A stretch of DNA of 6,515 nt from Pseudomonadota bacterium (GTDB lineage Bacteria > Pseudomonadota > Alphaproteobacteria > Rickettsiales > Rickettsiaceae). Shown here piece by piece: positions 1-5,665 of the stretch; the stretch's first letter is position 1, and each line of letters begins with the position of its first letter. The stretch spans positions 1 through 6,515 of the forward strand of contig JAJZHL010000058.1 of the NCBI GenBank assembly GCA_021804505.1. Direction: 5' to 3'. Both the position numbers and the translations under genes were made by a program. The notes beneath the pieces were generated by a model that was not told the origin of the DNA, ran no database searches, and saw nothing but the letters and a program-made list of their open reading frames with translations.

Positions 1-374
1 ATAAAGCGGCTATTAACAATCTAGAAGATTCTGGCTACAAGAAAAAACTTGAAGAATTCAAAGCAGATCATCAGCGACATATCACTGAACTTAGTGAATT
101 TCTATCTAAAAATAATGAGGAAGCACCAACTGGACCGGATAATACCAAACATTTCCTAGCAGAAGGAAAAGTAAAACTGGCGTCACTTTTCGGTGATCAA
201 AAGATATTAACCGCAATGCTAACAAATGAAGAAGACACTAATACCGCTTACGAGCGTATGAACTCTAGAACTTCCGAATCCTCAGACGCCCAAATCGCTA
301 AAATAATTACCCACGGCTTAGAGGATGAAAAAAAGCATAAAAAGTGGATTCAGGATAATATTGCTAAAAAATAA
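1..374 (+). CDS. Ferritin-like four-helix-bundle protein (DUF2383/PA2169 type), 3' part
   Basis: The 5' end lies outside the window. The reading frame starts at base 3 and gives 123 residues before TAA at 372-374. The visible part is almost entirely charged amphipathic helix: one helix around residues 10-36, a break at APTGPDN (41-47), a second around 48-75, and helices around 76-90 and 95-121. Acidic/His motifs sit where ferritin-like bundles place diiron ligands: DHQRH at 22-26, EED at 76-78, and ExxH at 109-112 (EKKH). The helix pattern resembles the DUF2383/PA2169 family of rubrerythrin/ferritin-like proteins, whose function is poorly known; metal binding or a stress role is inference. 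There is no signal peptide in the visible part. The gene is convergent with the transporter at 432-1565 and ends at a candidate terminator. The family call is from recalled pattern only, and whether the metal ligands are complete cannot be judged without the N-terminus. Confidence 0.7.
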   Translation, partial: KAAINNLEDSGYKKKLEEFKADHQRHITELSEFLSKNNEEAPTGPDNTKHFLAEGKVKLASLFGDQKILTAMLTNEEDTNTAYERMNSRTSESSDAQIAKIITHGLEDEKKHKKWIQDNIAKK

Positions 375-415
375 TATAGGGAGAAGAGGTATACACAAAA
401 TCCAAGCATATTAAA

Positions 416-433
416 AGTGGAGCCCTCTTCACT
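416..433 (+). terminator. Candidate intrinsic terminator between convergent genes, possibly bidirectional
   Basis: AGTGGAG (416-422) pairs with CTTCACT (427-433) around a CCCT loop: a 7-bp stem with one G-U pair. It is followed by the T-rich run 435-450 (TTTGTATAATTTTCTT), as expected for a terminator of the ferritin-like gene, whose stop is 42 nt upstream. On the minus strand the same hairpin, with one A-C mismatch, is followed directly by TTTTAAT, so it could also stop the transporter transcript, whose TAG (434-432) overlaps it. The stem is short, and the plus-strand U-tract is interrupted. Confidence 0.45.
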
Positions 434-1565
434 ATTTGTATAATTTTCTTTTCACAAAATACCATAGGTAATATATAACAAACGTGCCTACAACAGCAAA
501 AGTAGAGAATAGAAAATCATGATCTTCTTTAGAAGCCGAATCCGTAGATAAAGCACCAGCGAACATACCAATAGCACACATTGTGCAATATATTGTAATA
601 GCTGTTCGAAAATCTTGCGACTCAAACTTATCTGATAGTATTAATATGTTGCAAATACAAATCAAAGATAAACTTACACTGATAATACATAAGAAACTTG
701 TGGCTGACACGAAGCTTCTAACATAAAAACCTAATAAATAGAAAGTGATAAGTAATACTATAATTGCTATTAAATTGACTAAGTATTTGTTCATTCGCTT
801 TAATATTAATACCGCAGGTGCTGCAGCAAAAAAAATACTCATAAGCATATAGTGTATAATAACTTCCATCTTTGAGAGCGTTAATCCTTGCTGGATAGCA
901 AAATCTTCATAATACCACAATATCTCGAAAGTAACGTAGCTAACCATAAAACCTGTTAATACTTGTAACTCTATATTGCTGATTAAAAATGAGAAGCTAG
1001 GTGCTGATGGAGTAAATTTAAGCTTAACTTCTTTAGGTAGACAAGTTACTACCGTAATAACATACAGTAATATACAGATAAGTAAGGAATCCTCTGATGT
1101 GGGAAGAAGATCTTTCATATAATGCGCTACAAAATGCCCTAATATCCAACATATAGAAAACAAAAACATCGCAAGATATCTACTATTGTGCATGACTTCG
1201 AGGATTTTTATTATTAAGGTTATAAGATATGCATAATATGCTGCAGACATAATAATAAAATTAATTTTTAGAACCTCGTAACCTTCCAATATCATAATGT
1301 TCAATGTACATATTATCATTAAGGATAAGCACATTATCATAGTTTTATTACGGTGAATCCGGTTAATTATAGGCACAAGAATTAACCCTGCTATGATATA
1401 TCCCAACAGCTCAATAGATTCAATATGATCGCTTTCTACAGAGGTTAGACCGATCTCTAATAAAAATTGAGGAACAGTATAAGAACAAATGTAAGTGCTA
1501 CAAGCGAACAAAAATACGCTAATAAATAATAGCCAAGATGTTCTCTGAGGATTATTTGGGTACAT
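432..1565 (-). CDS. Major-facilitator-superfamily-like 12-TM transporter, substrate unknown
   Basis: This is a 377-residue integral inner-membrane protein. About twelve hydrophobic segments can be read, near residues 11-31, 48-67, 76-93, 101-123, 129-150, 159-177, 200-218, 236-256, 261-283, 287-310, 319-341 and 351-371. The short basic loop between helices 2 and 3 (NRIHRNKTM, 68-76) sits where MFS carriers have the conserved DRxGRR loop, but is degenerate. A similar basic loop (LKRMNKYL, 255-262) follows helix 8, as expected for two duplicated six-helix halves. Charged residues within or at the ends of helices (E52, E214, E220, D221) could contribute to substrate or proton binding, which is inference. 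The length is slightly short for MFS proteins (about 400). The ATG at 1565-1563 is the first start and puts helix 1 immediately after a polar N-terminus; no Shine-Dalgarno sequence is evident. It is divergent from rne and convergent with the ferritin-like gene, so it is probably monocistronic. The fold is fairly secure, the substrate unknown. Confidence 0.75.
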   Translation of the reverse strand: MYPNNPQRTSWLLFISVFLFACSTYICSYTVPQFLLEIGLTSVESDHIESIELLGYIIAGLILVPIINRIHRNKTMIMCLSLMIICTLNIMILEGYEVLKINFIIMSAAYYAYLITLIIKILEVMHNSRYLAMFLFSICWILGHFVAHYMKDLLPTSEDSLLICILLYVITVVTCLPKEVKLKFTPSAPSFSFLISNIELQVLTGFMVSYVTFEILWYYEDFAIQQGLTLSKMEVIIHYMLMSIFFAAAPAVLILKRMNKYLVNLIAIIVLLITFYLLGFYVRSFVSATSFLCIISVSLSLICICNILILSDKFESQDFRTAITIYCTMCAIGMFAGALSTDSASKEDHDFLFSTFAVVGTFVIYYLWYFVKRKLYK

Positions 1566-1629
1566 AAATAATTGTTTGCTAAACTAAATTACATCGTATA
1601 TAAATTCTTAGTTAGAAGCCTTATATTTG

Positions 1630-1675
1630 GGGTTACTATGTATCCCTACAGTGACACTATCTTATACCTTAAGGT
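1630..1675. promoter_or_regulatory. Cluster of three short dyads in the transporter leader (possible operator or RNA structure)
   Basis: Three inverted repeats lie within 46 bp. GGG-T-TAC-TAT-GTA-T-CCC (1630-1646) is a 17-bp dyad with one mismatch pair per arm. AGTG-A-CACT (1650-1658) is perfect. ACCTTAAGGT (1666-1675) is a perfect 10-bp palindrome. Relative to the inferred minus-strand start near 1684 they fall at about +10 to +55, where a repressor could act as a roadblock or the leader RNA could fold. No T-tract follows on the minus strand, so an intrinsic attenuator is not supported. Short palindromes occur by chance in AT-rich DNA; the GC-containing 17-bp dyad is the most persuasive. Confidence 0.35.
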
Positions 1676-1690
1676 TTGTCTAATAATTTA

Positions 1691-1719
1691 TTTATAGAGC
1701 AACTGAAATAATCAGGCAA
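1691..1719 (-). promoter_or_regulatory. Candidate sigma-70 promoter for the MFS-like transporter
   Basis: Read on the minus strand, TTGCCT (1719-1714, 4/6 to TTGACA) is separated by exactly 17 bp from TATAAA (1696-1691, 5/6 to TATAAT). Transcription would start near 1684, giving a leader of about 119 nt before the transporter ATG. It is the best-matched promoter seen in this intergenic region, and no plus-strand gene competes for it. Confidence 0.5.
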
Positions 1720-1731
1720 AGAATACAAATA

Positions 1732-1860
1732 TTGATTCTCAGAAAGTCTACCTTAATTTCCTAGCGGGAAATAACCAATAACTGGTCATATTTTTTGAGT
1801 AAAGAATAGGTACTTATAGGTAGGCAAACAAACAGCTAGAAATTTGCGAGTAAAAATTTA
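1732..1860 (+). promoter_or_regulatory. rne upstream region with 17-bp dyad and tandem 7-bp repeat
   Basis: No gene is visible here. A weak promoter candidate is TTGATT (1732-1737), 16 bp, TAATTT (1754-1759). ATTTCC-TAGCG-GGAAAT (1756-1772) is a perfect 6-bp-arm dyad overlapping the -10 of that candidate. ATAGGTA occurs twice (1806-1812 and 1816-1822) with 10-bp spacing, one helical turn, so both copies would face the same side of the DNA. No strong Shine-Dalgarno sequence precedes the rne ATG; GCGAG at 1846-1850 is the closest purine-containing stretch. The layout allows transcriptional control of rne or a structured 5' leader like that used in enterobacterial RNase E autoregulation, but nothing proves either. 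Confidence 0.35.
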
Positions 1861-3990
1861 ATGAGTAAAAAAATTATAATAGATGCCAATTTCCCTAATG
1901 AAACAAGGGTGGTATTGTTAAGCCACAATAATAATATTGAAGATATTGAGTATGAAACGTCTACCAAACAGCAGTATAAAGGTAATATTTACCTTGCCAA
2001 AATAACGCGTGTTGAGCCTTCTTTACAGGCGGCTTTTATTGACTATGGAACCGATAAAAGTGGGTTTTTACCTTTCAGTGAAATTCATCCAGATTATTAT
2101 AACATACCAATATCTGATAAAAAACCAGCTATTGATAACTTACAAGAAATCCCTCTACCCGACATCACTCCAGATGATATTGAGGAATCTACAAAATCCA
2201 AAGCCCAATACAACCCTCTAATTGATAGTGACGAAATAGATTTAAAAGCTATAGAAAAATTAGTTGATGAAAAAATCCAAACAGACTTCAATTTAGAAGT
2301 ACTTGACAGCGATATCGAACCTATTGCCCCAGAACGGGAGGCTGAAAATAAGGAAAAACAGTATAAAATCCAGGAAGTAATTAAAAAAGGTCAAGTAATC
2401 CTTGTCCAAGTCACAAAAGAAGAACGTGGCAACAAAGGAGCCTCATTTACCACTTACATCTCACTTGCAGGGAAATATTGCGTTCTAATGCCAAATACGG
2501 CAGAGCAAAACGGGGTATCACGTAAAATTTCAGCTCCTGACGAACGTAAGAGATTAAAAACTATTATAAGCAAAGTAACCGATAACAGCAAAAATTCTGC
2601 AAGCATAATAGTTAGAACGGCAGGTATTGGTAGCACTACCTTGGATATAAAGAGAGACTATGATTATTTAGCAAGATTATGGAATAAGATACGTGAAAGC
2701 ACTCTTAAATCTCTCGCACCATGTTTTATACATGAAGAAGATGGCATTATCCAGAAAACCATCAGGGATATGTGTGATCATAATGTAAAAGAGCTTATAA
2801 TACAGGGTAATAGTGCTTACCAAAATGCTTTGAGATTAATGAAAGATATGATATCTAGCGATATTTCTAAGCTGAAGGAATATAGAAACAAAGTACCAAT
2901 ATTCACTAAATTTGGTATCGAAGAGCAACTTGCTGCTTTATATCAACCAAATGTTCCCTTGCCGTCTGGTGGTTATATTGTGATAAATCCTACGGAAGCA
3001 TTGATTTCAATAGATGTTAATTCAGGAAAAGCCACCTCTGAAAGAAATATTGAAGAAACAGCACTAAAAACTAACTTAGAAGCTGCAAAAGAAATTGCTA
3101 GGCAAATCAAATTAAGAGACTTGTCGGGCTTATTAGTGATAGATTTCATCGATATGTATGAAACTAGAAATCGTAAAATTGTTGAAAGATCATTTAAAGA
3201 ATTCTTAAGCCGTGATAGAGCAAGGATTCAGACAGCCAATATTAGCCAATTTGGTTTGCTTGAAATGTCTCGTCAAAGACTACGGCAATCGTTTTTGGAG
3301 GTCAACTCATCAATTTGCTCATATTGTAATGGTAAAGGTTTAGTAAGAGCAGATGAATCGAATGCGATGCTTATTTTACGTACTGTAGAAAATGAGATTT
3401 TTAATGAGAATGTGAGCATAGTAAATGTTTTTGCTAATTCCAATACAGTTATTTATCTTCTTAATAATAAGCGTAAAGAAATCTCATTAATTGAGGAAAA
3501 ATACAGCTTAAAACTGCAATTTTATGTTGATCCATCTGCTACTTCTGATAACTATGCAATAGAAAAAATTAAATTATCAAAAAAGGTAAATTCGCAGCCA
3601 GCAGCAGAAAAACCAGCGATTCAAAAAAATTCCTCTCACTATCAGGATAACAATAGTGACAAAGACAATAAGCATAAACAAAAATGGAGAGTTGCCACCA
3701 AACAACAGGATGATGTGACTCAACACAACTCTACTAAAGATCTAGGAGAACAAGCTAGTGCAAGTGAAGAAAATGATTCTACACATATTCATGAGGAACA
3801 AGCTCAAAGCGAAACTATCATAGCAAACAATGATAATGCTAAGCAGAAACTTAAACCAAAACGTAAATACATAAACAAAAGAACCAATTATTCTCGTCAA
3901 GCTAAGGCATCCAATCACGATGAAAAACCAAAGTCAGAGAAAGGTAACCCTGCCCCTACTCAAGAATCGGTAGAAAGTGCAAAAGAATAA
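1861..3990 (+). CDS. rne: Ribonuclease E/G family endoribonuclease (RNase E)
   Basis: A 709-residue endoribonuclease for mRNA decay and rRNA/tRNA processing, normally the core of the RNA degradosome. The N-terminus (MSKKIIIDAN, ETRVVLL) is typical of alphaproteobacterial RNase E, supporting the ATG at 1861. The S1 RNA-binding domain starts at about residue 37 (KGNIYLAKITRVEPSLQAAF), is interrupted by an acidic insertion at about 84-168, and resumes at about 169-205. The RNase H-like/5'-sensor region follows, then the catalytic DNase I-like domain: D385 and N387 in SIDVNSGK, and D428 in VIDFIDM, match the Mg-binding aspartates of E. coli (D303, D346). C486 and C489 (CSYC) form the zinc-link half-site used for dimer pairing. 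From about 575 the protein is hydrophilic and low-complexity, with a basic patch (KQKLKPKRKYINKR, 661-674) likely to bind RNA. This tail is about 135 residues against about 530 in E. coli. No W-rich PNPase-binding tip is evident at the C-terminus. Confidence 0.93.
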   Translation: MSKKIIIDANFPNETRVVLLSHNNNIEDIEYETSTKQQYKGNIYLAKITRVEPSLQAAFIDYGTDKSGFLPFSEIHPDYYNIPISDKKPAIDNLQEIPLPDITPDDIEESTKSKAQYNPLIDSDEIDLKAIEKLVDEKIQTDFNLEVLDSDIEPIAPEREAENKEKQYKIQEVIKKGQVILVQVTKEERGNKGASFTTYISLAGKYCVLMPNTAEQNGVSRKISAPDERKRLKTIISKVTDNSKNSASIIVRTAGIGSTTLDIKRDYDYLARLWNKIRESTLKSLAPCFIHEEDGIIQKTIRDMCDHNVKELIIQGNSAYQNALRLMKDMISSDISKLKEYRNKVPIFTKFGIEEQLAALYQPNVPLPSGGYIVINPTEALISIDVNSGKATSERNIEETALKTNLEAAKEIARQIKLRDLSGLLVIDFIDMYETRNRKIVERSFKEFLSRDRARIQTANISQFGLLEMSRQRLRQSFLEVNSSICSYCNGKGLVRADESNAMLILRTVENEIFNENVSIVNVFANSNTVIYLLNNKRKEISLIEEKYSLKLQFYVDPSATSDNYAIEKIKLSKKVNSQPAAEKPAIQKNSSHYQDNNSDKDNKHKQKWRVATKQQDDVTQHNSTKDLGEQASASEENDSTHIHEEQAQSETIIANNDNAKQKLKPKRKYINKRTNYSRQAKASNHDEKPKSEKGNPAPTQESVESAKE

Positions 3991-3996
3991 TAATAT

Positions 3997-4021
3997 AGAT
4001 ACTCTATCTTATTTTCTTTTT
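3997..4021 (+). terminator. Weak candidate terminator after rne
   Basis: AGATA (3997-4001) and TATCT (4005-4009) form a perfect 5-bp stem around CTC, followed by TATTTTCTTTTT (4010-4021). AATAA at the rne stop (3986-3990) can also pair with TTATT (4009-4013) in an alternative longer structure. The stem is short and AU-rich, so it may be inefficient and allow readthrough into lptE. Confidence 0.3.
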
Positions 4022-4024
4022 GCC

Positions 4025-4054
4025 TTAATGGTTGGGTGCACGTTGTTCTATAAT
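4025..4054 (+). promoter_or_regulatory. Candidate promoter for lptE-holA
   Basis: A perfect -10 hexamer, TATAAT, lies at 4049-4054, 32 nt before the lptE ATG. The best -35 at suitable spacing is TTAATG (4025-4030, 3/6, 18-bp spacer). It lies just after the weak rne terminator, consistent with independent transcription of lptE-holA. The -35 is poor and a perfect TATAAT is not rare in AT-rich DNA. Confidence 0.45.
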
Positions 4055-4074
4055 ATTTTACTATAAAGCAGCTT

Positions 4075-4078
4075 AAGG
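4075..4078 (+). promoter_or_regulatory. Ribosome binding site favouring the lptE ATG at 4087
   Basis: AAGG lies 8 nt before ATG 4087 but only 5 nt before an in-frame TTG at 4084. The spacing and codon preference both favour the ATG; the TTG would add a single residue only. Confidence 0.5.
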
Positions 4079-4086
4079 TAGTATTG

Positions 4087-4590
4087 ATGGTATATAAAGG
4101 AGTTTTTATTGTTACTTTCTTGTGTATATCCCTTCTAACAGCCTGTAAGTTCAAACCTGTATATACGAATAATACAGGCAGCATCAACACTTATCTATCG
4201 GCCATTGAAGTAGAACCAATAGATACAGTAGCTGGAGCAGAATTTTACTATACATTAACCAATCTCTTGCCTAAAACCCACATGGTTAAAGCTAAATATT
4301 TATTGAAAGTTAGCTTTTCTAACACTACTACCATGGAGATTTTAAGTAAAAGTTCTGATGTATCAAGAGAACTATTAAGTCAAATAGTATATTATAAACT
4401 AATTGATATAGGTAGCGGTAAGGTGCTAACCTCAGGAAAGTTTAGACATATGACATCTTATGGCATTACTTCCACAGCTTATACTAGTTACATAGAACAT
4501 GAAAGAACAGAGGAAGATTTAACTAGGGAAGCTGCAACTGAACTTTTAGAAAGAATCATTTTGTACTTTACCAGTCATGATAACAGTTGA
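4087..4590 (+). CDS. lptE: LPS-assembly lipoprotein LptE
   Basis: A 167-residue outer-membrane lipoprotein; LptE plugs the LptD beta-barrel and assists insertion of lipopolysaccharide into the outer leaflet. The N-terminus is a lipoprotein signal: a short MVYK start, a hydrophobic stretch at about 6-16, and the lipobox LTAC (17-20) with C20 as the lipidated residue. The mature start CKFKPVY closely follows the family's C-G-F-x-P-L/V-Y pattern. The rest alternates strand-like and helical stretches (AKYLLKVSF at 69-77; VSRELLSQIVYYKLID at 92-107, with GKVLTSG at 111-117; terminal helix EDLTREAATELLERI at 143-157), matching the short LptE fold. Its position 11 nt before holA is a linkage well known in proteobacteria, which strengthens the call. 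Sequence conservation in this family is low, so lipobox, size and context carry the identification. A preceding in-frame TTG (4084) is judged not to be the start. Confidence 0.82.
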   Translation: MVYKGVFIVTFLCISLLTACKFKPVYTNNTGSINTYLSAIEVEPIDTVAGAEFYYTLTNLLPKTHMVKAKYLLKVSFSNTTTMEILSKSSDVSRELLSQIVYYKLIDIGSGKVLTSGKFRHMTSYGITSTAYTSYIEHERTEEDLTREAATELLERIILYFTSHDNS

Positions 4591-4601
4591 TGAGATGAAA
4601 A

Positions 4602-5582
4602 ATGAAGTTTTATCTATCACAAATTAGCCAACTATTTGAAGGTATTAAAAATCACTCTATAAAATCTTTACTATTATATGGCCCTGACAAAGGATATATA
4701 GAGAAGATTTACAAAAGCTTATCTCAAAAATTTGGATTATTAAACACTTATATAGAATATTCCGAACTCAAACAACAATCCCTTGAAACACTGGTTAATT
4801 CTCAAAATTTCTTTGCGCAAAGACAGTTAATAATAGTAAGATCAACCAGCGAAACTATAGATAAAAACATTAAAGAGGCCCTCAGTAAAGATTCATTACA
4901 TTTTTTAGTGTTTATTGCAGACGAATTGTCGCCTCATTCCACTATAAGAAAATTTTTTGAAGCAGAACCATTTCTCGCAATTGTAGCATGCTACCACGAT
5001 GAACCAACAAAAATTGCTCAAATTATTAGACAGAAGTGTAATCAGGCTGGTAAGGAAATTAGCGAAGATGCGGTAAATTACCTAACTTCATACCTAAAAA
5101 CTGATCATCTAATGATCATAAGTGAAATCGATAAACTGATAAGCTATGCATTTGATAAACAACAGATTACTCTGGATGAAGCCAGGTGCGCAGTCAGCGA
5201 AGACTATGAAGGAAGTGGAGATGTTCTCTTCCTGTACCTTGCATTAAAGGATTATGATAAATTTCTGCAAGAGTTTAATAAATTAATACAATACAACGTT
5301 AATGAAGTACTGATAATTAAAGCATTGATTAAGTACTATTTAAAATTATACACTGTACTATGTAAATTAGAAACTGATCACAACGTAGATAAAGCTATTA
5401 AATCACTAACTCCCCCTATTTTTTATAAATATATACCGGACTTTAAAAAAGCAGTTAACTTACATAACTTAGACAATTGTTTAATAATGCTAAGACATTT
5501 ACAGCAAGCAGAATTGAACTATAAATTAAATCCATCTGGGTTTAATATTTACAATATTATATCTATTAGAAGTTTTTATTAA
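4602..5582 (+). CDS. holA: DNA polymerase III subunit delta (clamp loader)
   Basis: A 326-residue protein close to the usual HolA length. Delta is the wrench of the clamp loader: it opens the beta sliding clamp for loading on DNA in the cytoplasm. The N-terminal AAA+-like domain opens with SLLLYGPDKGYIEK (22-35), the family's degenerate P-loop; delta does not hydrolyse ATP, so lacking a canonical Walker lysine is normal. The lid-side motif QNFFAQRQLIIVR (68-80) is where delta contacts the clamp. FFEAEPFLAIVACYHDE (118-134) and GKEISEDAVNYL (150-161) followed by MIISEIDKLISYA (171-183) are typical of alphaproteobacterial HolA. The C-terminal collar domain is all helical, ending with LRHLQQAELNYKLNPS (297-312). 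It starts 11 nt after lptE and is translationally linked; only a weak GAG (4592-4594) precedes the ATG. Confidence 0.9.
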   Translation: MKFYLSQISQLFEGIKNHSIKSLLLYGPDKGYIEKIYKSLSQKFGLLNTYIEYSELKQQSLETLVNSQNFFAQRQLIIVRSTSETIDKNIKEALSKDSLHFLVFIADELSPHSTIRKFFEAEPFLAIVACYHDEPTKIAQIIRQKCNQAGKEISEDAVNYLTSYLKTDHLMIISEIDKLISYAFDKQQITLDEARCAVSEDYEGSGDVLFLYLALKDYDKFLQEFNKLIQYNVNEVLIIKALIKYYLKLYTVLCKLETDHNVDKAIKSLTPPIFYKYIPDFKKAVNLHNLDNCLIMLRHLQQAELNYKLNPSGFNIYNIISIRSFY

Positions 5583-5590
5583 ATCATCAC

Positions 5591-5619
5591 TTGCGGATCA
5601 AAATAAAACATACTAGACT
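5591..5619 (+). promoter_or_regulatory. Candidate promoter for hemB
   Basis: TTGCGG (5591-5596, 3/6) and TAGACT (5614-5619, 4/6) are separated by exactly 17 bp in the 83-bp gap between holA and hemB. No clear terminator follows holA, so hemB may also receive readthrough. Confidence 0.35.
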
Positions 5620-5628
5620 TACACCTAG

Positions 5629-5638
5629 CTGATATCAG
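5629..5638. repeat. 10-bp palindrome CTGATATCAG upstream of hemB
   Basis: A perfect palindrome sits 9 bp downstream of the inferred -10 box and 27 bp before the hemB ATG, so it would overlap or closely follow the transcription start. It could be half of an operator, but a single short palindrome is weak evidence. Confidence 0.3.
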
Positions 5639-5654
5639 GATAAGAAATAATTAG

Positions 5655-5659
5655 TGGAG
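5655..5659 (+). promoter_or_regulatory. hemB: Shine-Dalgarno site fixing the hemB start
   Basis: TGGAG lies 6 nt before ATG 5666, the strongest Shine-Dalgarno match in the window. It supports hemB being translated independently of holA. Confidence 0.65.
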
Positions 5660-5665
5660 TGATAC

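Noticed and set aside
383..430. GAAGAGG / CCTCTTC inverted repeat as a terminator stem
   Set aside because: The 34-nt loop is too long for an efficient intrinsic terminator, and the compact 416-433 hairpin uses the same right arm.
1628..1660. Possible tRNA T-arm (GGGGTTAC...ATCCC)
   Set aside because: The stem and loop lengths do not fit a tRNA, and no acceptor, D or anticodon arm can be paired around it. It is better described as a dyad.
1795..1820. TTGAGT (1795-1800) with TATAGG (1815-1820) as an rne promoter
   Set aside because: The spacer is only 14 bp; at 16-18 bp spacing no acceptable -10 hexamer is present.
2009..2636. Short open frames inside rne, on both strands (2009-2221 plus; 2097-2291 and 2454-2636 minus)
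   Set aside because: They lie wholly within the well-supported rne frame, have no ribosome binding site and show no recognisable protein features.
4084..4086. TTG start for lptE
   Set aside because: An ATG follows immediately, with better spacing to AAGG (8 nt rather than 5); the difference is one residue.
3960..4190. A 76-codon minus-strand open frame across the rne-lptE junction
   Set aside because: It overlaps the lptE signal peptide antisense and the rne 3' end, with no supporting start context; the sense genes explain the sequence.
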